NCBI GenBank assembly: GCA_963922205.1
Contig: CAWUHX010000151.1
Location: 698,501-762,500 of the forward strand
Source of the DNA: Romanomermis culicivorax
Lineage: Eukaryota; Nematoda; Enoplea; Mermithida; Mermithidae
DNA: 64,000 nt
Direction: 5' to 3'
The position numbers were made by a program, and so were the translations under genes. The first letter of the stretch is position 1. Each line of letters starts with the position of its first letter. Positions 44,541 to 55,442 of this stretch are shown here, in pieces. The notes under the pieces are model-generated. The model saw only the letters and a program-made list of their open reading frames with translations, did not search any database and had not been told where the DNA came from.

Positions 44541-44900
44541 GAAACACAGTTTTTTTCCTCAATCGACCATTTTTGAGGAATTTTTTTGGAATTGAGGAAA
44601 ATTTTTTTGTACTAAGGCACCATTTTGAAAAAAACATTTTTGATGGTTTTCTGTTCGATGCATTTCACGCGTTATAAAATTGAAAATTGTTGAAATTTTG
44701 ATTATTTAATAATTTTCTATTTTATTCGAATGCGCGCTTAGAAAATGTCATTCTAGCTAATTCTTATAGCTTTTGGGTATATTTCAGTTCGCGAGGCGGG
44801 ATACCGGCAACCTGACTATGTCGAGGGAGGCTTGAAACATCAGGAAAACTTTAGTTAGCGGCAAACATCGGGCACCGATTTATGGGGAGGGGGTGTTAAA
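44541..44900. other. Left end of another CCTC-type element, then unassigned AT-rich DNA
   Basis: CACAGTTTTTTTCCTC at about 44541 directly follows TTTAGAAA and looks like an element end. The region 44650-44790 resembles 61590-61680. No right end with a matching duplication was found. Confidence 0.45.
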
Positions 44901-44929
44901 TAAGTGAGAAAATTGATATTTTTAATGGC

Positions 44930-45027
44930 AGTGGCTAAACAGCCGCGCGGCTATTTAGCCAAGTTCGCAAAACAGCCGCACGGCTATATAGCCAAACTGG
45001 CTAAACAGCCGCGCGGCTGCGACGAGT
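44930..45027. repeat. Three palindromic AGCCGCGCGGCT units
   Basis: AACAGCCGCGCGGCTATTTAGCC, a CGCACGG variant and a third unit follow at about 35-bp spacing. Each is self-complementary and could form a hairpin. Confidence 0.7.
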
Positions 45028-45059
45028 ATAGTTGCTACTTGAGTTTAGGGAATAGGGGG

Positions 45060-46105
45060 CAGGGTTTTTTTCCGTACCAGACGGATTTTTTTTGGGCTAG
45101 TACGGAAAACTCAGATTTTTTGATGCACAGTGCAACCTAAAGCCTGACGATTCATTTGATTACGTTATAGGATTTCCTGTCTGGAAAGTCATTTTCATGC
45201 ATTTTGAAACAAAAAGTCCTGAAAATTTTCCGGCGCTTCCCGCAGGATTCAAATGATTTATAATTTGGCTCACGGTTGAAAAATGTCGTCCTATCTCGTG
45301 GATGATGTTCAATCTTCTATTGTTTCTTGACATAGTTGAAAAAAATCAAGATTTTTCTCGATTCTTTTGCAGTGTTTGAATATTTTACTGTTTTGTGAAC
45401 ATAAACTTCCCATTTGAAATATGATTCAAACATCAACACAGCAGAAAAATGACAGATATTTCATCTGTTTGGGGAATCTAAACTATCGGGTGCGTGCATA
45501 ATTTTTGTATTAAACATGTTGAGAAAGATACATTTTCCTGCATTCTAGAACATTGAAATTTGAAAAATTTTCCGGCACTGCGCGCCGGCATTAACAATTT
45601 TCGACTAAAATATTGAAAGTTGCTGCTGAATTTTTTGCAACCTTAATTCTCATGGTTTCATTCATCTGAAAAGACTGTTTATTATTATGATTACCTATGC
45701 TAATAAACGGTGATTACGATCGATAACCTATGGAATAAGAATAAGCTAAAAATGCATTTTCCAACATTTTAGAAGGCTTGAAATGAAAATTTATCGGTAG
45801 TTTTTGCCAAACTTTTAATTATTTTCCTCCAAAACTCATGAAATCCAATTGCAAAAGTTTAGAATTGACGCGATTTGAATGAAGTTCAAAAAAATTAGTG
45901 TTCAATCGTTTTTCTGATAAAAGTGAAGTAAATTTATCAATTTTAGAGTGAGCAAGCATGTTCCTACTTTTACGACCAATGTATACTTTGAACTATTATG
46001 AAGCAAGTGGAAAATAATGATTGTACGAAAATGGATAGGATGGTACGGAAATTTTTTCGCTAGATTTCCGTACGGTACGGATCGACCGATACGGAAAAAA
46101 CCCTG
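45060..46105. mobile_element. Non-autonomous hAT element, CCGTACC subfamily
   Basis: The ends are CAGGGTTTTTTTCCGTACC and TACGGAAAAAACCCTG. The flanks ATAGGGGG (45052-45059) and ATAGGGCG (46106-46113) agree at seven of eight bases. CCGTAC(C/G)G words recur inside both ends (45075-45105, 46035-46095). Confidence 0.85.
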
Positions 46106-46149
46106 ATAGGGCGTAGTGAATTTTTTCCGAAATTTGCCCAAATTTGCAT

Positions 46150-46530
46150 ATTTCCGACTAAAATGATGATGCTGATTACGAATATGTATATAGTTTTCCA
46201 TAAAATCAAATATCTTGACCGGAAACAGGGTGTCCTATGACAATTTTCTTTTCTGAGTTGTATATTTGTGATCATGTTAAGCCCTATTCAGAAGTAAAAA
46301 TCTTATAATTTCTGTCGGCGACTCTATGGAATGAATACACAATTTGCAGGAAGCCCAATTCAGGAGTGAAAAAATTCTACAATTTTTGTCGCCAAGAACC
46401 GGCGACTGCGCTTCTGAATTCGGCTTTATGAGTAAACTGATGATGCTGATCACGAATATGTCAGTAGCTTACCGTGCTATCAAATATATTGACCAGAAAA
46501 CATCTGCTGTGAGGTTTGCATCTTTATCAA
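46150..46530. repeat. Diverged direct repeat (46155-46330 and 46380-46530)
   Basis: ATGATGATGCTGAT-ACGAATATGT and ATCAAATAT-TTGACC-GAAAACA occur in both units, each with a TTTCTGTCGGCGACT / TTTTTGTCGCC-GGCGACTG segment near it. No gene. Confidence 0.55.
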
Positions 46531-46809
46531 CCTATATTGTGTGTAAAACATCAGTTTACACTTTATACAATTACAATAGTCAATAATTCACTTTGAGTGA
46601 GTGCAGTGGATATTATTTGGTCGCTTTCGTTGTTCTATTGTGCGGCATCATTTACGTTTCATCGACTTACCAAATTTCAACGTAAAAAAATCACTTTTGT
46701 CATATAATTCGGAAAAAAATGCAAATTTCAGAAGATATGCTACATTACGCAATAAACTACAGGCTGATAAAAATGCAAATCACACGGTCAACATAATTGA
46801 TAGAATGGA

Positions 46810-47030
46810 AAGCTACTGGCATATTCGCAGTAGCCACTGACATCGCTCAAGCCGATAGGGTGTCTGCCATTACGCAGATTTTGAACGTTGCCAGGGTCTC
46901 AGGCCACAGCCGTCCCAATATGATTTCTCTGTGGAGAATGACCGGTACTCGGCCTCCACCGTCAGCCTCAGCTGGAGAGTCGGAAATCTCTGGCTCCTCG
47001 ATTATCACAAATCATTTTATGGTCTTCAAA
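46810..47030 (+). other. GC-richer unassigned island upstream of EXO70
   Basis: About 46820-47000 is clearly GC-richer than its surroundings and has an open plus-strand frame (ATDIAQADRVSAITQILNV...). It resembles no gene, snRNA or tRNA that I recognise. It lies about 430 bases upstream of the EXO70 ATG. Confidence 0.3.
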
Positions 47031-47094
47031 AAATTTTTAATTAAAGAAAATAAAAAATTTGCCTAAAATTTCAAGGAGGTCACTCAAAGGTTAG

Positions 47095-47235
47095 TTGGTT
47101 CATCGGTATTCTTGTTGGTTAGTTGGTTACCTGGTTTGTTGGTTGCTTGATAACCTGATTGCTTGGTAGATTGATGGATTGTTCCATAATGAATTGGTTG
47201 GTTATTTCATAATTGGTTCATTATTTAGTTTTTAG
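47095..47235. repeat. TTGGTTxx simple repeat
   Basis: TTGGTT is repeated at roughly 8-bp spacing (TTAGTTGGTT, TGTTGGTTGC, AATTGGTTGG) across 140 bases. Confidence 0.75.
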
Positions 47236-47435
47236 TGGTTGATGGTCTATCTCCAAGTCCTCTATCCCGTTTTTGCTGTTAAAATCGGTTCTTACACAAA
47301 ACATAATCTGGTGCTAAGAATCAAGTCATCTCGTACCGAGTTGCATGCTGTTGAACCTGTTATCCATGTATGTCTTTATCAAATTTAGCCATTGATTCAT
47401 TTAGTAGATAAGTTTATTTCGAATCTTAAAGTAAC

Positions 47436-50400
47436 ATGACGTTCAAGGGGTCAACTATCAACGAAATAAATGATCAATTGAAACAGGCAAGTTTGAGTAG
47501 GATAAAAATGAAAGATTTAGTATATACATGTGTTTTTCGATAGATTTTAGTCAAGAAGTTGAAAATTTTTTCCTCTCGTATTCGTATAATGCTGTTGGTG
47601 AACATTTAGGAAGAAGAATGGCTCAACACGTTGACAGAAAGCTTGAAGAAAAGCGATCATTTGAAACAAAATATGATCGAACTGTTGGATTCGTTTTCCA
47701 CGCGACTTTCAACTTTAGAATCTACAGTCTTACCGATGTACGAACACACCGGCCTTTTACAGCAAAGACAACTAAGTAGGATTTCGATTCTTCGCTATTT
47801 ATATGACCAGAAAATTCGTATTTCTCCGGAAAGCTTCCCAATACTCCTTTTCGATCGTATCAATTTTGTTCTCTGTTGAAAACATTCTAATTTTGCTTCT
47901 AAACATTCAGATATTATGAAAACATTGAAAACCGTAGATTCTACGTTGGCCCATTATTCGTCGGTCGCCGAACTTGATTCTGTTCTCAGAAATTATGAGT
48001 ACCGTAAAACTTTCCGAAAATGTTATATGTATTCTATTTGGATTTTGTTTATTTTTTAGACCCAACGATGACATCGACAAATATCTTAAAAATATGGGTA
48101 AACTTAAAGATGCGATGAAATATTTCGCTGATAACGATAACAGTAAAAGCACACATTTGGATAATGCTGTAAAATTTAAAATTTATCCAGGCCATTTCTA
48201 ATTTTTGTGCATTTTTTCATTAGAAAGGAACTTTCGAATTCGGCTGTAGCGCTTTAGAACGCGAATTTAAGGAGATTTTGCGCAAAAATTCGACGACCAT
48301 AAAGCCGACGATGCTTTTGGAGGTTATTTCGGACGATTACGGTTCTTCTATTTTCTTTTTTAATAATATCATTCTTTATTTCTATTTTGTTTAATTTTTA
48401 GAAATCGATAAAGAAAAATTAGGGACAGTTGATCTCATGCCCGGTAAGTTGAAAATGAAGTCGTGATATTTTCGAATTTTGATGCTCATTATTTGGCGAA
48501 TTATAGTCAAAGATGTCGAGTTGTTGGCTAAAGTCGCTCAATGGTTGGTCAACAACGGAACTTCAACCGATTTCACCTACTTTTATTCCGACTATCGGTC
48601 TCTATATACACAAAAATTGATGCAGAAGTGAATATCTGATGCAGATAATAATATGTTTGAAAATTACTCGATCATGAAAATTTATAGTATTATCGATCAC
48701 TTTAAATCGAATACTACGCCTCCGACGAATTTGAAATTTCAAGCTTCGCCTTTGGTAATTTGGGACCCAAAATTTATATTTTTTCTGGAAAATTTTTTTC
48801 AGATGACGAGAAAAGATTTAGGAGCCTCAAAAGCTCAAAAGTGAATTCAATGCGTTTCATCTTGATCTAAAAATGACAATTTGCCTACCAATTTTAGCAT
48901 CCGTAAAGCGTCAAGAACGTATGCTTCCGATCTAGGTATGATTTTCAATGCGAAAATTTTATGAAAACGTTTTCAATCAAATGTCCTTTTTTGCATGCTA
49001 GCATGTCAAAGTTGCCCAAGTATAATAAATACATAATCCTAATGTAAAATGAATATTTTCTGCAAACTTATATATTTTTTTCTGAAAGCTATTCGCCGCA
49101 CCACAACATTGGCGGTCGAAAACGTAACCAAAGAATCCTCGATGGAAACTGAATCGGAAAATTTTCTCTTATCGCTCTGCTGTTTATTGGCTTGCGTTAT
49201 TGTGAGTCAAATATTTAAATTTTTTCTCAATAAGTATACAAACTACAGAATCCGTTTTTTTATATAGATAGAAAATGAACTGATCCAAAGAATTTTCGGC
49301 GTTCAAAAAGATTTAACGACGAGTTTGATGAAGAATGTGATCAACAAATCGACGAATTTCGTTTTGAGTATAGGCGATGTAAGTTTTCGATGGAGTTTTC
49401 TCATCTTTTTTAGACGATTCGCGGAAGAGTCTAATTTCAATGAAAATCTCGAATTTAATGACTGTGATCACGATTTTAATTCAAAGTATAATTTTTATCG
49501 TTAGCCACTAAAAATTTTTCGGATTTATTTTCTTATGTTCTTGTTTTATTTTCTTCTCTTAGGCCCTGTTGGCGCAAATCCAAAAAAGTTTATCGAAACA
49601 AGATCACGCCGCTATTCTTTGTCTCTTTCCGTTGGCTAAATATTTGCACGGCAATGATAGACGCTTCGATTTGATTTTGAAGGTAAACTTATACATATGT
49701 GAATTTTTTATATCGCCAAATCCCATTTTTTATTCAGTTTTGTTCAAATTCAGCCAAAAATAAATTTGTCGAATTACCAAAAGCCGTCGATTCTTTGGTA
49801 AATTCAATCATTTTTTGCGTGAACTTTTTTATGTAGTCTTTTACGTTCATAGTGCGTCAAAGGTTTGGAAGATTTCGTCGAACACGTAAAAATCGACGAA
49901 GACAAATTCGTGCCCAAGGACGGCACGGTTCATCAGGTGACGAGTAATGTAAGTCGCAAAGGTATGGTCATGTAAGTCGCAACTGTGAAGTCGGTGATGA
50001 AAAATTTAATGGAGAATTTCATAAAAATTTAAAATGCATAGAATTCTGTTTGTGGATTTTAGAATTTCGGATGAGTATTTGGTGTAAATTTAATTTTTAA
50101 CAACTATTTCAACTCTTCATAAACCGAAGAAAATTTCAATCAATGGTTGAGCAATGACGGTAGATCAAAAACGATATCAAAACTAGTGAAAGGAAAATTA
50201 AAGATTGTTTGAATTTCGTACAGATGTTGATTTTGCGACCAAACACAAAATTGATCATTTTAAGGCTCTTATTTTCCTGGAGCAACTTATGCAAATAAGA
50301 GATTGCATATTGACCGTTTTATCCAGTGGTCAAATGGAATCCGCGACGAATTTAGTGCCAAAATATTTCGGTAAATATCGCGGATACTCCAACTATATTC

Positions 50401-51224
50401 CGCATTTGGATGGGTTTTCCTTTTCCTGCATTACTTTTTTTGCAGCTCGAGTATTATCCGCCCTGGGCTTAAATTTACGGAACAAAGCTGAACTGTACAC
50501 CAGCGCTAATTTTACGACCGATTATTTATCTTTGAAAGCCGTTTTCATGTTGAACAATTTCAATCACATTCTGAGAACATTACAAAAATCGGGCGTCATG
50601 AAATTATTGGTCTATCAACAAAATCGCGAAATAGAAAATTTTTATTTCGATCAAATTAAGCAATTCAAAAAGCAGTATTTGGCAGGGTATGATTGATAAT
50701 TTTGAGAATTTGGTGTCTTTATATTCATTTTGGGAAGGTGTACACGTTTTTTAGCTGGTCGCATTTATTGGTCATTTTGATGGAATTTCAACAAAAATTC
50801 GGAATTCACGACTCTGCGAGCATGCCCATTTTTATGCAAAATGTAAAATTGAAAGACAAAGAGCGGGAAATCCTCAAAAACACGTTTTCGGTAGAAAACC
50901 ATGTCATTTTACTATTATCTAATTCAAAGCTTACTTTTCAGGAATTCAATAAAGAATTTGAAATTTTGTTCAACTATCAAAATTCTTACAGCGTTCCTGA
51001 CAAGGAATTAGCTCAACAATTGAGGAGAGAAACGAAGGAAATCATTTTGCCAAAATACACACCATTTTACAATTGGTAATGAAATAATAAACATGAGTTT
51101 GAAGTTAAGGAAATCTCCGTACTACAGCTGTCATTCGACGAATTTTTCGAAAAATCCGGAAAAGTACGTCAAGTATACGCCCCAAGATCTGATTAGGCAT
51201 TTCGATCAGTTATTTTCGCGATAA
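47436..51224 (+). CDS. EXOC7: Exocyst complex subunit EXO70 (20 exons)
   Basis: EXO70 binds the plasma membrane and helps tether secretory vesicles. Exons: 47436-47486, 47610-47775, 47911-47998, 48060-48168, 48224-48341, 48402-48443, 48507-48627, 48688-48754, 48803-48840, 48898-48935, 49089-49201, 49268-49378, 49563-49682, 49738-49797, 49853-49948, 50265-50370, 50446-50686, 50755-50890, 50942-51075, 51128-51224. The joined frame is 2052 bases (683 residues), without internal stops, close to the human length. The N-terminal coiled coil (KKSDHLKQNM), the KDGTVHQVTSNALIFLEQL segment, LKDKEREILKNTF and C-terminal KNPEKYVKY match EXO70 in order. The Lys-rich C-terminus is the membrane-binding end. 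Intron 1 uses a GC donor (CAG|GCAAGT); the others are GT-AG. The start is chosen because ATG and LKQEE align with known EXO70 starts. Exon limits come from reading splice sites and family alignment and could shift by a few bases. Confidence 0.93.
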
Positions 51225-51790
51225 TATTTCGTTACTTTTTGTTATTTATTACACCATAAAATTTACTAGTTGATTTGACTATTTCGTGTTGCGACGATGA
51301 AAGAGAAAAAATAGGAACAGTCCTCGGACGGGTATCCGGGCGTCTTCACTATTGTAGATACCCAGAAACCAAACAAGCAAATTTTCTGTATCCGGACCTT
51401 CTCCTATATAATCCTGGATACGACCTTTTCATAAGATGACTTTTGGATCAAGATTTTTCCATAAGACATCGTTCTTCTATTCTTTCCATATTAATTGTCT
51501 ATTGGATTTTGTTCCTAATAATCGATCAGGAGCTCTCAGCCATGAGAGTACTATCCTTTTATCAAATTTAGATTTTCTCGCTTAAAAATGAAAAGCCACG
51601 ATTTTTGGGGTTTTTATTTATATAAGAGAATTTATGTCTTCAAGGTTTTTGTTGTGGAATAAATAATTCATGCTCTCTCGATTGATATTATTACTTTGAT
51701 TGTCGATAATAGAAAGGAGACGTCAAAAATTTTAATACCTGCCATAATAGCAACGCTACGTGGGCTTGAATTTGAGCTCAAGCTCGCCGG
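51225..51790. other. Downstream of EXO70, no gene recognised
   Basis: A poly(A) signal variant ATAAAA lies near 51252. The rest is AT-rich with no frame of note. Confidence 0.5.
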
Positions 51791-51794
51791 ATTA

Positions 51795-52786
51795 CAGGAG
51801 GTATTCCAATTGAGTGACCGAATTTTCCAATTGAGTGATCGAATTCCCAAATAGGCGATTCCTAATGAATGACCGAGAATATAATAACACTTTCTCCATA
51901 TTTTCCTTCTTTACCTTTTTATGTGTGTATTGCTTATGTTTTCATCTTTTGTCTCTGCTTTCTTTAATTTTATCCTTCTTGTCATCGAATTTTTTCTTTT
52001 TTTTGCTCATGATACGATACAATTCAAGTTCTCATTTTAAATAACAATTGTCTCCCGTATAATTCTTGAACAATTTGGCATGCTTGAGTCTTTCCATCGT
52101 TGTAAGTGTGAAAATTTCATAAAAAACAAACAAAAGAATGCTGGAAGGAACAAAACATCAAGAGAAAGGAAACGTCAACAAAAATGAAGACATTAAGAAA
52201 TAGTGAAAATAGGTAGAAAAGCATTAGAAAAAGAAAAAAACGTGACAAAGTGACAAAAAAGAAGCAGCAAGAAAGAAAGAATCGTGTGAAAGAAGAACAA
52301 AAAAGAAAGAATCAGGAGAATAGAAAAAGAGAAAGACAAAGAAGTAAAAGCAAAGAGCTAAGATGAAAGCTAAGTGAGAATAAATAAACAATCACAAAAG
52401 GATAAAATTAAATAGGAAATAGAGCGTGCCGAATTGTGTAAGAATTATATAGGAGAAAATGCTTATTGAAATTTACAACTTATATTTTCATAGGCAAAAA
52501 AGAAAAAAGTAGATGACAAGAAAAAATAAAATCAAAGAAAGTAGAGAAAACATACCTAGACGAAAAAAATATACAGAAAATGAAAGAAAAAAGAAATACA
52601 TACAATAAAATATGAGGTGAAGAAGGAAAATATGAAGAAAGTGTTATTACATTCTCTGTCACTCGTTTGAAATCGCCCACTTGGGGGTTCGCCCAATCGG
52701 AAATCGCTCCTATAGGAATTCCCTCATTTTGGAGGAATTCGCTCAATTAGGAATCGCTCACATGGTAATCCCTTGATTGGGAATTC
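51795..52786. mobile_element. Foldback element with GAGTGACC/AATTGGG words and T-rich/A-rich arms
   Basis: The left arm carries about 20-bp repeats of AATTGAGTGACCGAATT type (51810-51870), then ATAACACTTTCTCCATATTTTC and a T-rich run. The right arm carries the inverse: A-rich DNA, GAAAATATGAAGAAAGTGTTAT at about 52628-52650, then inverted repeats of the same 20-bp words to 52786. The same words continue at 54393-54430, after an inserted element. Confidence 0.7.
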
Positions 52787-54392
52787 GGCATAACTATAGA
52801 ATGGGGGACCCATACTTTCTACAGCAACGGTTAAGCATATAGGCGGTTGGTTAAGGGGCGCGGTTAAATATCGGCGGTTCTGGTTCTATTTTTAGCACTC
52901 TTTTCTTTGTGTACCTCACTTTTTAACGCGACGACGACGATATTTTTATCATGTCTCAGATTCATACACCAAAGAGCCGCGTTTAAAAAGCAGTTGAACG
53001 ACCGAGGAATGTCTTGTTATGTCTCTTAAGACAGATAATTATGTTAATAACCTCAAACAAAAGTGCGTCCGTTTCCAAACGCCTAATTAGCATAATCAAT
53101 CTGAAAATTTTTCCAATTTGCCGCATTTTGTTCATGGACGAGTTTTGCAATTTTTTACCGAAGGAATGGGGTTTTCTGCGTTTAAACTGTACAACAAATG
53201 GAAAAGTCGGAAAGTAAGGTTACAATACCCACGTTTTGTGTACTGTATTGCCACTTAAGAGGGAGCCGATTGTATGTCATTGCTATATCAGATGTAAGAG
53301 GATAGGTTACAGATTTAAAAAAGAATGTTTGATACAAAGGAAAATAAATATCACGGGACGTAAAAATATCCATTTGATCAGAAAAAATGACTGAACGGTT
53401 TTTCATTTCAAAGAAAAAATGACTGTACGCAATGCAGATGCTTTTCATTTCATACTTTTTGTTTTTTTACTTTGCCACGCCATGATTAGCGTTTCCGCCT
53501 GCAAGACCTCAGAACTTTACAATACATTATTTATAGTCTGTTCTTTTGAAAATGCTTGTAACGCTAAAATGCTGAAAGTAAGTACGCATGCAGAATTTCG
53601 TGCCGAGACAATATCGTTGTTGACTGTATGTTTGGAATCGATTAACCAGCGGCGCTAAACTGTGACTAAACTCGATAACTCTTAAAAATTGTGTCCGTCC
53701 AGTGCGAGGAATGTCAAAAAAGAATTTCGCACGGCTGAAAAAATATTCGCTCTGCGCAGAAAAAGCTCAGCAAATTACCAGCGCTGAGGCGCGATGCGCC
53801 GGACTTTGAGATTTCAACTTCCCAAAGCACACCAGTTGTTTTATGATCTCAACTACCACATTTTTTTCATTAAATGACAACCATGTTCAAAATTTTTTCT
53901 CTCATTTCCAACTTTTTTCCTAACTAATAGCCTTCAATTCCGTCGAATTTCAATTGCCGCGTTTTTTACTGTAATACAGTATAGTAGGCTCACGCGCGGT
54001 AATCAAACAAACAATGTACACTTTATTTCATCTTTTTCCGGTTACAAGCATTTGAAAAAAACAGACTATAGCTTCATTCATTTGAAAAAAAATTTAAAGG
54101 TCTAAAAAAGTTTGCAGAATCATCCTGGAAAAGACAGTATAGATCTGCATCTGAAAATAGAAAATTTGAATTTGTTTGTGGCGAATTGAAATTAATTAAA
54201 TTTCATAATTTAGTTGTAATTATATTTCATAATCTATAAAGAGCCTGCAAAAAGTGTTAGGTTACGCAGAGGAAAAAATGCGCTAAAAATAGAACCAGAC
54301 TGGCCGACATTTAACCACGCCCCCTTTACTAAATGCCTGTATGCCTAACCGTTGCTGTACAAAGTACGGGTACCCGATTCTATAGTTATGCC
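52787..54392. mobile_element. 1.6-kb element with inverted repeats of about 110 bp
   Basis: GGCATAACTATAGAAT begins the left end and its inverse ends the right. Inside, GTACAGCAACGGTTA-GCATA and GGTTCTATTTTTAGC occur at both ends in inverted order. It splits the right arm of the foldback element. No certain target duplication and no transposase. Its interior includes a repeat shared with 40350-40480 and one CCGG hairpin (about 53787-53803). Confidence 0.75.
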
Positions 54393-55442
54393 GCGCCCAA
54401 TTGGGAATCGCTCACTTGGGAACAGGCCTATCGGGGAACTTTCCGTCGGAGACATCTGTTGACTAGCAAGTTATTAATAGCATGAAGTTTATCAACCTAC
54501 ACCATCGTTTACTGTGAACAAAAGGGAAAAAAATAATACGCGGCCATCATCACCGGGGCAGGGTCTTTATTTTGCACGCAGCAACCAAATTTCGGGCTGT
54601 GCAACCAAATTTTTTCTGCCAACTTGCACAATGCAACTTGAGGCCGGACTGCTCTTTGATAAAGTTATAGGGTTTTCGGTCCGTAGATGCATTTTTATGC
54701 GTTCTAAACACTGTTTTTTTTCCCCCGGCCCTTTTCCCCAAATGGGGAAAGGGATCAAAATTTTTTTCCCCATTTTCCCGAAGTCGTTTTTTTCGCTTAA
54801 AAATGCTCACAGACGCTTTATTTAGGTGTTTTTGAGCTTTTTCAAGCCTGCTGGTGTTTTTAGACCCGTTAATTCATTAAAATTGAGGAAAAAATTGAAA
54901 TTTTCGAGTTCAAAGTTTAATCTACAAGCATTGGAACAAATTTTCAAGCAAACTATCCAAAAGCATAATGACTTTGAGAATTACATGAGAAATCGATGGT
55001 TAAGTTCTCTATGATGACAAGCGAGAACCCAAAATGGATATTAATCTTTCCGGCGCGTAGCGCCGGAAAATTTTTTTGGGTATTGATATTCTGCGACGCT
55101 GGAAAATCAATTTTCCGAACATTTATTTCAAGAATTAGATTTGAATTTTGTGTTCAAAAGTCGTAATTTCTAGAATTTTACTTGAAAAATTTTAAAACCA
55201 GTATAATTTATTTGTAAACTCTCATACTTGGTCGAAAATATATGAGTATGCAGGGTATAAATTTCCGAAAGATATTTCCATGAAGCGTTTGAATTGATTT
55301 TACGTTAGAAAAGAAATAATCGCATCAAAAAGCTTAGAGACTTGGCGTACTGATCTTTCTCAAAAGGAAAAAATGCGAATCTTCATTAAATATCATGATA
55401 AAATATTGGGTATTACTGCAGCTGGTGCACACTACCCTATAG

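Noticed and set aside
48629-48631. In-frame TGA in EXO70, possible recoding
   Set aside because: A 60-base GT-AG intron (48628-48687) removes it and improves the match to EXO70.
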